A DNA stretch of 64,000 nucleotides from Knoxdaviesia capensis (GCA_001510575.1 LNGK01000004.1:1910677-1974676); one strand, 5' to 3'; counted from the first letter of the stretch, positions 48,868 to 61,909 are shown. A program made the numbers and translations. The notes: generated by a model from the letters alone, not told the origin.

Positions 48868-51381
48868 GGGAGCAAGGAAGGAAATCCAGACTTCTTCCTC
48901 CCCTGCTCCTATATGTCGTGCCAGATATAACCCTCTGGCTCCCGTTGTTTTTGACTTTGGGGGGGAAGGGGACCCGCCGGCTGGCACACGGCCGGACCAG
49001 CCAATCACCCAGCCTGGCTCGTGTGGGAGTCGCTGGGCGCCGACGATAACAGTCAGTGAAGCTCTAGCTGCGATATTAAAGGCAAGCCGGAAATGTGCGG
49101 TCCAACGTTGCTGCAAGTGATGATGTGCTGATGTTGGCTGTCCAGAGCTGAGACACAAACGAACGTAGAGGTGGGATCCATTCACGTCCCAATGGAACCG
49201 AAAAAGACACCCCGAAGCATACGGGAAGGGCGAAGAGGGGAAGAGAGAAGAGATGATCATGATGCTGAGATACCCGAATGGCATTTTGCAACAGAAGGCT
49301 TCAACCACACACACACAGTTCTACGGCATCACCTGACCTGGCACATCCAGTGTCGTTATGGCCTTTTCCTCTTGATTCTTTCCCCTCAGCTGAAGCGAAA
49401 GTGATACATCGCAAGCGAGGCCGGAAAGCACTAAAAACAGTATCACCGCGTTTGCGCCTTGGGGAACACGCCGCCCGCTCGCCACGGAACCTGCAGTGTC
49501 AGTGACAAGTACCTGGTTATAATCCCCAGAGGCTAGAACCGTCTCCAGGCCCTGCCATACAACATCGTGATCTTGCATATCTTTCCTGTCTGCATTCTGT
49601 ATATTTTTGATTTCCCATCTCACCATCCGAAACAGATTGACTCCCTCTACCGGTGTCGGCCGGGTTCCCGTGCTCTAGGCCCCCGGCGGAGACGAGCCTG
49701 CTTGGTCAGGCGGGAGATGGATAGTGTATCGTACGTGCAGCTCAACCGATGCAGCCTTCCGGAAATCGGGGTTCGCGGCGTGGGGGGGCAAACGGTGGCT
49801 TGGTGATGTACGTGCAAGCACATTGAAACGAGACGGCATTTCACACACTTGAAGGCCAAGATGCATGACTCTGATGTCCACGGGAGGATCTGGGTTAGAC
49901 CCTTACTGACCGTATCCATACCCACAGCCAGCCGTGTGCTTCGCCAAACGCCACCCCTGAACAGCGTCAAACACGGTAGCACCGACGATATAAACAGTAA
50001 CATAATTGGCAAGTGTCATATCTGAACGATCTTCATCAGCATGAATTTCTCGGGCACGCGCGGGTTGACACATTGCGTTGAGTAACAACAGTAGCATCGC
50101 CGGCAGAAACCAGAACCCATGCGAGAGAAATCGCCAGCAATCAACTCGTCGGCGGACTCCGCCTTGGCATGGACCCTCAGTCCCCCGGCTGTTGTCCCAC
50201 TCTCTCCCGCACTAACGTTCCAATATCAGAGACGGGCCAAGTGTTAGGACAGGATAACGCTTGAAGTATTCTCGGCGACGGCGAGAAGAAAAAAGATCAT
50301 GTTTAAATTATGGGGAGCAACGAACGAGGGACGGATGAGGACGACAGAAAGAAAAGAAAAGAAAAATATACTGTATTCAATATACATCAAATTTTCCTGG
50401 TTCGTTTGCTTCATACCTCGGAACAGGTCTGGAATCTGGAGAGACGTCTTGGGAATGCTCGTAAATTGTCCACATCGGAGACGCCTGTTCAAGCCAGACG
50501 CACAAGAAAAGAAAAGAAAAAAAAGTAACTCCCCTCCATCCTTAACCGAGCCACGTTCCAGTCCAGGCACATTTGCAGGACCGGGTCTAATGCCGGACAG
50601 GATAGTGCGCGCTGTGCCTGGATGGCCTACGTACAGTAGTCGAGTCCACAGCCAACCGGCGCCGATCTCGCCCTAGTTTCAGTGGCCGTTCATCCTCGTA
50701 TCCAGGTTACCGAAATGCCCGGCTCAGAAGGAGACAGACCAGTCGCTTGAGGTGTTTCTTCCTAAAGAAGAGAGAATGGGCAAACCCAGGGCATGAGTAG
50801 CTTGACGCCAGATCTCAGGAAGCGAGAGAGCCTGTGCTAAAAGCCTAGCTGGCTTCCATTCCCAGGGACTAGCCTAGCCGGGCCTTTTTATCTCCCAGAT
50901 TGGCAGAAGAAACAGGCAAATATCATGTACGGACATATGGAAGGAAACAGTGGAAAAGGAAGAAAACAATACCCTCTCACGCCATATGGCCACCCCCGAA
51001 AAGACTGCCGAGCGTGGGCGATCTACTCCCGAGGCTCACGACACCTTTGTTGTGGATGTGGGAATAGAGGCAGAAATGCCAAGGTCGATGCTGATTATGC
51101 TATTGGAAGTTGGTGCATCGCGAAACGTGGCTCCATGATGTGGACTATACAACTACACCCACCCTCAAACAACAGGAATATCTTGCTGAGAACAGCCACC
51201 CACCACTTTCAACACCAGAGTGAAATAAGCTGCAAAAGAATGCGAGGCAACAGTCATGAAATAGCGAATTGGGGTATGTGAAATAGGCAAAAAACATAAA
51301 ACGAAAGTGCAAACAAGATGATTAATTCTAACATGCCAAGACAGAAGAAACCCAGTCTATGGAGGCGGCTCCGGCCTCCGA

Positions 51382-53786
51382 TCAGTACCGGTCATCCATC
51401 CCATCGAAGTCGGTATTGACATACGGCCGCCGTTTTGCCGCCGCCTCCTGCATGCCGCTCGATCCCTCCTCCAGCTCATGCAGGTGTGTCGAGTCCGCCA
51501 CCCAGGCAATGTACACCGCCTCGTGGGCCAGCACGTAGCCGCCGTGGTTGGGGATATCGTCCACGGGCGCGCTGGCAATCGCCGGCCGGAAGTGCGGCCG
51601 CTTCTCGATGTGGTAGAGCAGGCCGTCGCGGTGCTTGCGGCGCCACGCGTACAGCATGAACAGGCCGAACCACAGCGCGCCGGCGCCAATCACGCACCAG
51701 CCGGCCGTCGGCACAACGAACGACGCCAGCGGCTTCTCGGCGCCCGGCACCGCCTTCGTGCCCGGCACCCACGACGCAATCAGCGGGAACAGGCTGCCGA
51801 GCAGGTAGATCGTTGCTGCGATCACGCTCACCACCGGGTTGATATGCGGCCCGGTCAGCTCTTTCCACGACTTGCGGACGGTCGGCCCGAGCAGGCTGGT
51901 CTGCGAGCGGTTTGAGCTGGTGACTGGCGGCGACGTGAACCGCAGAATCAGGATGCCCAGGGCGAGCAGGGCCCCGAAGAAGGCGTTGATGACGTAGGCT
52001 CCGAGGCTGGAGAGCAGCGAGTAGGCGCTTTTTGGCGACAAGCTGTAGGTTGCAAAGATCAAGACGATGCACGATGCCAGGTGGAGGATGACAGCTCCAA
52101 CGGGAGTCTTCTCCGAGTGCTGGACCGGGGACAGGATCCGGGTGAGCCATGTGAACCAGCCTCGTCGCTGGAACATCTTGAGCAGTCGGCCCAAGCTCCA
52201 GTCGCGATTCTGGGCAAAGAACTTCGGGTACGGAATAATGCCCTCTTTGGCGATCTCCTGCTTGACACGGGAGGCGGTGTACGTCTGTTCAGCCACGAAG
52301 CACGAGGAATCGTTAGTAACATGTTCCGGGTTCGTTAATAACGTCTCCATGCAGGGGCAAACGTACCATGACAATAATATTGCCCAAGGCTGACACGGCC
52401 AGGAACGCATTGAAGATGCGCCTTCCAATCTCCTTATCATCGCTGACATGGCCATACGTGAGCTCGATGAACTGCATCGCAACATTTCCAGTGATCTGGG
52501 CTTCTTTCGGAACAACGACATTCTATTCACAGGTGACCAACTCTTGTCAGTAAAACACATAGACCGATGATGACCGAGAATGGACACGATGGTGCTACTC
52601 ACATAGGCAACGTTTATCGCCATGTACAGCACGAGCACAAGCCCGACACTGGTCGACATGGCAATGGGAAATGTGCGCCGCGGGCGTCTGACCTCACCGA
52701 GAACATAGTTGGGCTGTTCAAATCCACTCATGCTGAAGATGATGGACAAGAAAGCTGCCGCATATCCGTTGGCACTGTCGTTGGGCTCCTTGAAGGCCGC
52801 CGACGGCTTGATGTTCTCAGCAAACACGTTCTTGGTGTTCTTGAACGCGTTGGCACCAACAGCAATGGCTGTAGCCAGAATAAACAGCAGCATCGACAGC
52901 TTGACCCCGGCAAAGATGTTGTTTAGCCAGATACCGCCGCGTCGGGAGAATGTATGGATGAAGCACGTAAAGACGGCCGTGGCGACGGCGATACCCCGGA
53001 CAGCGCCGTTGGGGGCCGTGCTGATGCCGTCTTCGTTGGTGGTAGTGTGGCCGGCGGCCTCGAGAACCCGCGTGGCAAAGTTCAGGCAGTTGGCACTCAT
53101 ATTTCCGAGAATGATGAAGCAGATGGCGAATAGACATGTCGAGAAGAGGATCGAGTTGTTGCGGTTGGACGGTTTCCGGTATACATATTGCAGCTAGATA
53201 TGATCCTGTCAGCGACGTGTATCCTGGGAGGCTATATGTGCGAGTGAAGCTCCAGTGGATAAACGGTGGAGATCTAGATGGCATCATGATCAAGGCGGCT
53301 CTTCTGTTGGTACTCACATAGTTTAGGTCACCCCCACTGCGAGGGACACTCTGTTCAACACCATTGATGGTGTATCGCGGCACAGATAGACCATACTCGA
53401 TGTACACATGCATACCACATATGCCGTACACAATTCCGGCAAACCACAGAAGAAGGGACACTCCAACACTGTGGGTCCCCTGCATGACCGACTGCGGAGA
53501 ATTGAAGATGCCGGTTCCTAAACCAACCATCACACATACATTCGATTAGCCACCGATGATACAAGCACTGGGGAAGTACTGGAGTGAACATACCTATCAT
53601 TCGGTTGATGACAAGACACATGACATCGAGATATCCAAGCTTGAACTCCTCCTTGGGGGCCGAAGTCATAATCCGGCCTGAGTTTCCATTGTCGTTGTAT
53701 AGATTGTCGACATCGCTGTCGAAGCTGGGCCTCGGAGGCTGCTCGACCAGCGGGCCATTGTTCAGCTCGGGGCCAAAGTCGTTCAT
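51382..53786 (-). CDS. APC-superfamily amino acid permease (L-type/methionine permease-like)
   Basis: Five exons: 53594-53786, 53318-53517, 52603-53193, 52367-52522 and 51382-52284. The introns are 76, 124, 80 and 82 bases with matching phases; the product is 680 residues. It is a membrane transporter of the amino acid permease 2 group (AA_permease_2), with about 12 helices. After a hydrophilic N-tail, helix 1 has INRMIGTGIFNSPQSVMQGT, whose broken GTGIF turn binds the substrate backbone. Further helices include SLLLWFAGIVYGICGMHVYI, AFLSIIFSMSGFEQPNYVLGEVRRP (the usual GFE motif of helix 6) and AFLAVSALGNIIVMTYTASR. The C-terminal tail from about residue 600 is hydrophilic with acidic residues and is likely used in turnover. 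The closest resemblance is to fungal Mup1/LAT-type carriers for methionine or large neutral amino acids; the substrate is not fixed. The frame is open further upstream without an ATG, so 53786 is the first start. Confidence 0.9.
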
Positions 53787-54582
53787 GGCTGCGGTGTTCT
53801 TCAACGCAGAAACAGAAGAAGACGCGTTGAGAGGATACAGGAAGGAGGATGAGAGATGGGAGTCGGACAAGAACGGAAATGGGGATCAGATCAGAACCGG
53901 TGGTGTAAGTATCCAGGTTCGCGTCTGGGCCGAGTATAAGGCCTCCTCTTGCCAGACAGAAAACGGAGTTGTCAATAGTCAGAGAAAAGAAATGTGAGAG
54001 GTGGAGGAGGTTGGATGAAGAAGGAAAAGCTTTCTAGAAACCTGGCTGCTCCAAGTAGCGAGTATGTCCTGGCCTTAAGAGCTGAGTGCAGTTTTATGTG
54101 GCACGTGGACTGCAGGAGTATATCAAGGTCGGAGTGCAGGTACGGAATCGATAGGGTCTCCCAAATCGGCCTTTGGGGGCAAAGGACATCTTCTAGAACA
54201 TTTCCGTCCCCACCGAGGCAGACCAGCTGGGCTAGCTCATGGCCAAGACTGTGTCATATGAGTGGAGGACCAGTAGCCGAAGGGCGCTGTGGGCGGACAC
54301 AGCCACCGAACACTCACATATGGAAGAGGCTTTGGCTCTGGTGCGGAAGGCCTCAGCCTTCAGTTTGCAGATTTGGGATATGTGATCCATCCTCTCCTGC
54401 AAGTGCGTGCGGGACTTGCATACCTCGTAACACGGACTATGCTGTCTCCAAGCACGCAAACACAAACGATTGTGGATACTCAGCCCCGGCTCGAATCGAA
54501 ACGACGGACTGGCAGCTAAGCCGGGCAACGGGGGATCAGGGATGCTGGTATGACACCCTGTATATGGTATGTGTACAGTACC

Positions 54583-54594
54583 TACTGTACAGTA
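54583..54594. repeat. TACTGTACAGTA palindrome
   Basis: An exact copy, preceded by another half-site GTACAGTA (54573-54580) and followed by CTGTGC. Confidence 0.85.
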
Positions 54595-55094
54595 CTGTGC
54601 CGTAGTCCGTATACGGAGAATACAGAGTCAGTAGTTCACGGCACATGGTCTCATCTGTGAAGATAACATCTGACATGAAAGCCCAAGAGGGACCCAGGAA
54701 ACAACGAGGAGCGAGGAGCGGGGAGGGGCACTCAGACCGAGCCAACCCCTTCCCGTATGTTCGTCCGGACAAATCCGGCCACACTCGACCCAGCACGGGA
54801 ATTTGGGGCAAAAACCAGATGGTTTTGTGGTGACACGGGCAGCACGAGTTTGGAAACCAGACCGCAACTCAAATCTCAAGATATTGGACGGGTTGATGGG
54901 AAAGGAGGCACACCGTCTGGCGGAAATAAATAGAGGGCAGGAAATCTGCTGGAAATAACAGGCCATATCAGTCGGGCGTAATGGCAGACACAACCAAACG
55001 CCCTCACATCAAAGGCACAGCGCGTATGGTCAGATATGCCAAGGTAACATGCTGGAGGTTGTATTGTGCTGTGTGTTACCGTATATACAGTATT

Positions 55095-55108
55095 GTACTG
55101 TACAGTAC
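55095..55108. repeat. GTACTGTACAGTAC palindrome
   Basis: The second perfect 14-base copy, identical to 14777-14790. A TATACAGTA half-site stands just upstream (55084-55092). Confidence 0.85.
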
Positions 55109-58100
55109 ACCCGTAATACCGGCAACAGACGCCAAATGGGGCGTTGCGATCCCCTCCCTTCAATTACAGTGGCTGATCGTCCCGACGAGAACAGAAACGC
55201 ACCTTGGTCAGATCGGGCTGGTTGAGGCACGCGACGCGGGCCAGTTCTCCACATAAGAAGCGAGATATATCTGGGCAAGTGGCCAGAACCCACACTCCAG
55301 AAACACCCACCAGGGCAGGGAATGATACCATCTGTGGCACAGCCACCACGGCCCCACGAGGGGACCCGCCGCCCACTATCGACAGGGCACACTCACTAGC
55401 AGAGTTGGAGAACTTAAGGGTCGGTCAAGACTTTAAATCAACCTAGGCGTCGAAAGCCACACCAGATCAACGGCCGGCCCTCCGCCCCATTCCCGTTTGT
55501 CCCTTTCGTCCCTGCTCTCTCTCGTCTCCTCTCGTTGTCCATCTCGGTTCGCTCTCAACCACCCGCTTACCAACGGGGTGCGGTGGAAGTCTGGTTCTGT
55601 GCGACCATCCAATCTGGGCGACCGACTAACGACACGCAGGAATGCCCGGTTGTTTGGCGTTAAAACCGCCAAACCCGCCACGGCATATGACCTCGAGGAT
55701 AGGAGACCGTGGTTTCGGCCTATGCCACGTTCAATCCTTCGGAGACCATGTTGGACAAGAGCCAGCGCCAGCCAAGAGTGCTGTGAATAGGACTGCCCGT
55801 CTATCTGTGGCAAAACCACTGAAACACAGCACTGTGGAATGTTGCCCTTCCACTCTAAATCAGATAGGGCAAAAGGACCTGTGCAAGGCTGGCAGGGGGC
55901 GGCAGGGGACGAGTCACTTGCCGATCAACGGCCAAAGTTCAGCTGAACAAAAGAAAATATCCACTTGGTTGGGTGGGAACCAGTGGTACCAGAGTGAAAG
56001 CCACAGGGAATCGACCATCACTGTGATCGCGATGTTGGAAATGGGAATGGCTGTTCCTGTAGAACGAGGTGACAATAATGTTCACAATATGAAAGTGAAG
56101 ATGTCGCCAACTGATATTCACTTAAGCGGGCATCTTTATATCCAGTATTAGGGTTTGGGATATGTATCTATCGAGGCTTCCGCGGTCCTGCTTGCTCCTG
56201 CCTCTCCGGGAGCTTTGCGATTAGGGCTTGGGGCAGACGTATTCGGGAAGGAATAGGATCAAAAATCACAACCCCCCCCTAAAAAGAAAAATTTGAATAA
56301 ATAAAAATTAACTTACATGTGCTTCTTTTCAACCCTCCTCCGTACCGTGATTCAAACACTCACCCATCAGACTCCACCCAGTTTTCACAGCCACTCAACT
56401 GCTCTCTTCGCTTGATGTTGACTTGAATCTCTCTCTTTCAGTTGTCTCTGGTGGCTTGGGCAGGGATCCTGATGCCATGGCCGGCAAGCGCCAGACCCAT
56501 CGTCACTATCAATGCGCTGTAAGTAAGTTGAAGACGGCACACTTCCCGCTTTTCTTGGCTATCTCTTGCCTAGACCCTTACTTGGCCGTGTTTCTAGAGA
56601 CGACGAGGCTGGGAGGACCGCCTTTGGAGCTTCCTATACGCCGAACTAGCTGTGAACTTGAAGATAGCCTACGGAAGCCACTGGACCGGATATCAACAGG
56701 CTCTCGGGAGATGAGCCATTATCCACTCTAGTGAGACATCTTCCCGATATACTCCTATCTTCATCGCATGCTGCATGTCCTAGTGAGCCGTCGAACCGTC
56801 CGTTCCTCCTCCCCACCACCACAACTTCCAACACCATCAGGATTCTGGGTTCATCCTCCAAAGAATAGCAGGATCCTCTCCCATACCGTGCCCATCTGTC
56901 AAAACCAGAAAGTGGCGCAGGATTGCATGCCACGACTATACGTGATCCAGTTGAAACCATGGGCGCAAAAGCCCCTGCATATTGGGCTTGATGTCTGTCC
57001 CTCATCCAGAAAGGAACCATAGCTTCATTCGCCTCGAAAACCCCACACCATCGACACCATTTTGCGCTCTGTACCAGGACAGTACTTTCGCCAACCTCCG
57101 GCATGCGACTAGGATTGCAAGCTCCCACCCACCTCCATGCTGGCCGGGCCTCTCCCCCTCTCTGGGTCTCCCTGATTCTTAGAGGGGCAGCAGATATCAC
57201 AGTCCACACTTTATCCGGCCGTCCCTTTGTGTATGGATGCCATGCACACATGCTCTTCTTTTCCGACTCTGAAAAGAGAGCTGAGCCACCTCACACGTCA
57301 ACTTCCTTCTTTGAGCGAATTTCTAACTGGCTGCACAGAATGCTATTTCGGGACGAGAAGGAGGCTACACTCCACACCAATAATCCTTATTTGACTTCGC
57401 AGCAGCCTAGCCCAGCTGCAACATTCACTGCTTACCTCGTCTTTCGAAATTTATGCTCTCTTGAAGTTACAAACTGATGCAAACCTCCGCCACCATTCAG
57501 CTCGAACAGTCGTTGAGAATCCCCATCCACCTCCATCTGTATCTCTCCATCAGAATTACAAGCCCACGCGGCCCCGGAGCCCTTTGAGAGCAGAAGCAGA
57601 ACATAGAGTCAAACACGCCCCGGTCACGGACAGGAATGAGTGTATCGTATGGACGTAACAGATTTCCCACCGAACCTTCTCTGCTGCTTTCTGTCCAGGC
57701 GCAATCAATCATCTGGTCAGCTCCCTCCTTCGGTTGCCCCGTCCAAGCCTTTTAATCTTATTTCTTTTTTGGAATTGTCATTTCTGATCTGTTCTGTCCG
57801 TGATCTGACTGCCTGTTTTAAACTTCTTCTTTGCATATTCTAGTCTGCGTCCCTGTCAACTTTGAAAACTTTTTCCAGATCTTGTTCTTTTTCTCTCTTC
57901 CTTCTCTTCTTCTCGTTTCTTCCTTTTATTTTATCTTCTTCCCATCAACTTCGTTTTCCACTTCTCACATACACTCGGTGCTCTCGTCCCGCCATATTCC
58001 TGTCGTTGGCCTTGCTGCATCCATAACACATCGATACCCCATCTTGTGCCACTTCGCCAGCGCGCACAACCCATCTCACTCTAAAAGGACGTCAAATCCT

Positions 58101-58219
58101 GCCGCCCTGGCCTCCGGGCCATACTACAAAACCGATCGCCAAACCAACCCTATAGTTTTGAACGATTTATCCACTACTGTAGGAGTCCAGGAGGACCTTG
58201 ATCCTCTTTCCTCCTTGCC

Positions 58220-61216
58220 ATGGGTGGTCCTATCCAACTCGGAGAAATCATCAACCTCGGCAAGCTCGCCTGGGAGGTCTACCAGATTGGCTGGAGTGAC
58301 GACCATAATGCGACGAAGCTCTATCGCGAATTTGGCCAGGATGTTGCTGGCCTGAGAAACAGTCTTGATATTCTCTCGAGAATCATCAACAACGCGCACA
58401 ACACTCGCTTGGAGGATCGTCGTGGCCACCGGCTTGACTGGAACAAGGAAAGTCTGTTCGAGATCATCGGCCATTATGACGAGACCTTGCAAGAATGCAC
58501 CGACCTTCTTATCCAGAACAGACGGTATATGCAACAACACCATTCTGCACGCTTGAACTTGGAATGGAACGCCCTCTTGCAACCAACAGCGGACAGACTC
58601 CGACAGAGGATCGTCATGCATAACTCCAAGATTCAACACATTCTTAAGCCATTTGAATTGTAAGTGATCTAAGGAAAGGCTTGCTTCCAACCATATATCG
58701 CAAGATATGTCCATCTGCTCTTGCTATGTTGACCGAGCCCTCAACTAACTCTGGATGCCCTTGAACCTAAACAGTGATCTCCTTTGCCAAATCCGCCAGG
58801 ATATCCGCGACGCCCATCTAGACTTGACGCGCCAAATATCCGAAGTGCGCAGCGTCATGCTCCAGGTTATGGGTGTTATAACTCCGGATTTGGACCGTGC
58901 CCTGGAAGAACAGTCAACTCGACAGACCCATCTCCTCGAAATCCCACCATCTCTTACCGCCGCGTTTGAGCGGCAATCCCTAATAGAGCAGCCCGATGTC
59001 CCTGTGGTGGCCCTGAGCCTTACCGAGATCGCCGATGCATTTATCGTGCATTTCCAGCAGAGCCCTGTCCGTTTTGTTCCAGGCATTCTGGTCGAAGCGC
59101 GGATTCCGTCCGTCGACCAGTACCTCAGCCTGATGAAGTGCATCTGGCTCATGAAGCTGCTCCGAAGTAGCCCAAACCTTGCCTCTCAGAAGCCTGGGAG
59201 CCACTGGCCATCATATATCAACCAACTCCAAGACGACCTGTCTGCTCAGTGCGTGAGGTTTACCCGATCCGAACTCGTAGCTCCTGTCATTCCACCTTCA
59301 CTTTCCTCCCATGCCTATAGCATCTGGCCCGAGCGGGATCTTCCCGAGCTGGTTGATGTTGTCACAAAGGATGAGCTTATGGAGGAAGTTTTCGATGTGT
59401 GAGTACCACCTGTGCCGAATTTCTTTTCATCCTCCCCACTCTTTGAAGAAACTGTACTAATCCAAAGCCATCCGTAATTTAGCGACCTCAAGTCCCTTAG
59501 CTCTGTGTCGAGAAGTGTCAAGCTTCTTCGGCGTATGGGTGCAGGTGGGAGAGAGTTCCGGGTTAATATCACCGGAACTGAGAAGACTGGGGGACGACCA
59601 CGCACAAAAGGTGAGATATATTTAGCCTAGAATCTGTTGACGTGTAACAAGAACTTTTCTAACTGGAATGAAATGGCAGTGGAAACCATTGACTTCAGTC
59701 TTAACCGAATCGTAATCAATCCCGACTATACGATGCCGGGGCGGAACAATTTTGACATGATTCTACAGAAAGATGAGAGGATCGCTCGGCTCAGCTTCCA
59801 GGATATGAAGAGTGTTCTTCAATTCCAGCAGGCGGTAACTGGATTCAAGCCCTGGAGATACTATTCGCTGTATGTTCACGCCAGTCAAGGTTCATGCCTG
59901 GTGATACTAATGGAGTATGTGTTTGGCACCAACTAACTAACCTTATAAAATCTTCATTTGCTCTGTATAGACCAGGAGTCCGTGTAAGCTTTGTTACTCC
60001 CGGACAGCCGCCATGCATTGAAGAGGCTTGCTTGCAGCTTTGGATTCCGAAACAGGCTACCGGTCGATTGGTCCGAGAATCTGATACTGGCGGGCGTGCC
60101 GGGCAAAACACGGCAGATACCGCTCCGATTCCGATTTCCAGTTACAACCCCCAGACACCGCCTCTCGGTAATGGGTACTTCATGTCCAACGGGAATGGAA
60201 ACCTGACCGTCTCGCCCCCCTCAAGTCAGGGCCACTTCTCTGGGGGTCGCAACTTCGTGAGAGACCCGATGCGACTTTCTGCGGTCTCTACGGCACCAAC
60301 AAATGGCACATCACCTCCATATGGCCCATACGGCCCATACGGCGGCCGGCAAAATGGAATTCCTTCGCCGCTGTCATCCAGTCCTCGCAGCCCTGATGGA
60401 TTCCAACCCCAGCCAGAACCAGCTGTTGCAGCAACTCGGAGACGCACTTCAATGTTCAGTCTCAAATCGTTCGGCCGATCGACACCAACAGTTAGTAGCA
60501 CTCCCACTACCAAGCCGAAGGGCCGATCTGGTAGCGTGTCCAGTCGCGTCACATCCTTCGCCCCATCCGCCTTCAGTTCCTCCAGCGGGAGCGATGCACA
60601 CACAGTCAAGGTATCTCTTGGCGCATCGAGCACAGGATACATCTATCAACAGCCAGCGCGTCCAAAGCTGGTCCTGTTCACGCGGAGTAAGACCGGCATG
60701 TTCAGCTTCGTCACTATCCACCTCGACAACGACACAGCCATCAACGCCGAGCGTTGCGACTGCCGCATGGCGTCGACCCAGGGCGATGAATGCAAGATAG
60801 TGGCAATCGAACAGCGCAGCGGCGAGTCCGATATCAATGCGCAACGGATCGAGTGCGCCGGTGCCGGGGCAGACTGGAATATCGCACGTTTGGCCCAAGG
60901 ATACGTATCGCAGCAAGGTCCCGGCCAGCGTGGCGCTGCCGGCAATACCAAGCGCCCGGACAACGCGTGGCCTAAGCTGCGGCGGATTAGTATCTTGTTT
61001 CCCAACCACCGCGAGCGTCAGATATTCGGCGGCACGCCGTCGCGCTGCACGTGCAAGATTCGGTATACCGACGACATGGCCCGGTGCCTCGCGTCGGGAC
61101 ACCGGGGCCTGTTCGGTGAAGTCCAAGAACTAGCGAGAAAGGCCGACCAGGAGTATCGCGAGATGATTGACAATATTCACAAGAATGATGTTGTTTCTGG
61201 ATTTCAGGATGACTGA
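58220..61216 (+). CDS. Fungal protein of unknown function with helical NLR-like N-terminal domain
   Basis: Five exons: 58220-58659, 58775-59398, 59483-59610, 59680-59869 and 59971-61216, all phases matching, giving 875 residues. I do not recognise a characterised family. The start MGGPIQLGEIINLGKLAWEV and the following helical part (to about 350) resemble the fungal N-terminal domains that precede NACHT/NB-ARC regions in STAND receptors: a conserved G-W block, then LRNSLDILSRIINNA. No nucleotide-binding P-loop follows here. A basic linker (KLLRRMGAGGREF) leads to a beta-rich part (VETIDFSLNRIVINPDY ... GVRVSFVTPGQP). A Ser/Pro/Gly-rich disordered stretch follows at about 500-675, with GPYGPYGG and RRRTSMFSLKSFGR. 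The C-terminal domain is Cys-bearing (ERCDCRM, GDECKI, RCTCKIRY) and looks globular. Exons 2 and 5 code in clear codon-like fashion. It could be a signalling or scaffold protein; no enzymatic motif is seen. Confidence 0.8.
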
Positions 61217-61909
61217 GCGTCGTTGCCCCCCAAGCGTGTCTCCCTCCTTGGCTTTTGTTCCCCATCCCATAACTATGTTCTCTTTCCCGAAGTTCTTTCT
61301 TCTCTTCCTTTTTGTATAAGATTTTGGATTTATTTGGAGTTGTCTGTCTGTCAGGATGTGTTTTGGAATACCCAAGTTTATGTTTTGTCAATGCCCTAGC
61401 TAGGAAGCTCTTCTTTTTTTTTTGTTCCTTCATTTTGCATGTAGAGTTTGCCAGATTCACGCATTACCCGTAGTGATTCTATTTTGACCTCCCACTACAA
61501 GCCTATGTGGGCGCATTTCTGTATACAAATGTACCGCTCTGTTGCTCGTACCGTTGCCGAAACCTCAAGCTGAGCGTGTTTTTTGCCGTATCCGACTTGG
61601 CACGGGACCCTCCCTTGTGCGGAGCTCCCAAGGGCCCGGCGGGTTTCCGGACCCACATATCCCGTCGCCGGACCAATACCGGCCTTCCGGGTCGGCGACC
61701 ACCCAAAAAAAAAGGGATGAAGTGGCCGATGATACCAAGAACCAAGAACCAACAACCGCAAAAACCGCAACAAGAATTCATCAAAGTCATGAAGTATGTG
61801 CCACTCGTCATCAAAGGTGCAGCCGTGTGCACACCTGTTTTCCTTTTTTTCCGACCGAGCGCAAAAGGGTTAACGGCGTCGAGATTTTCCGGAGGAGACT
61901 GGGAGAAAG

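Larger units (their letters stand above)
40280..51381. other. 11-kb gene-poor region
   Basis: No protein gene, tRNA or transposon can be supported in this 11.1-kb stretch; the open frames on both strands are short, overlap freely and lack motifs. The first 0.9 kb is the promoter of the purine permease. It also holds AGA repeats (40441-40468), palindromes of the GTAC/ACAGTA kind (43714-43725, 45703-45718, 45819-45830, 48275-48291), a TTAGGGTT motif (42883-42890) and an N gap (48862-48867). Pieces such as TACAGTA, ACTGTA and CCCGG-rich words recur. Long noncoding RNAs or poorly conserved small genes cannot be excluded. Confidence 0.5.
53787..58219. other. Gene-poor region with palindromes
   Basis: 4.4 kb between the permease and the next gene, starting with the permease promoter. 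It holds two exact TACTGTACAGTA copies (54583 and 55096), a TTAGGGTTT motif (56148-56156), and T/C-rich sequence (about 57870-57970) in the leader of the following gene. A minor plus-strand candidate, ATG at 56476 in MAGKRQTHRHYQCA just before a GTAAGT, was not supported by any continuing exon. Confidence 0.45.

Noticed and set aside
53787..53870. Upstream extension of the amino acid permease
   Set aside because: The frame is open but begins with TTG, not ATG; the first ATG is at 53786.
56646..57251. 201-codon minus-strand frame
   Set aside because: No recognisable motif and competing frames of similar length on the other strand.
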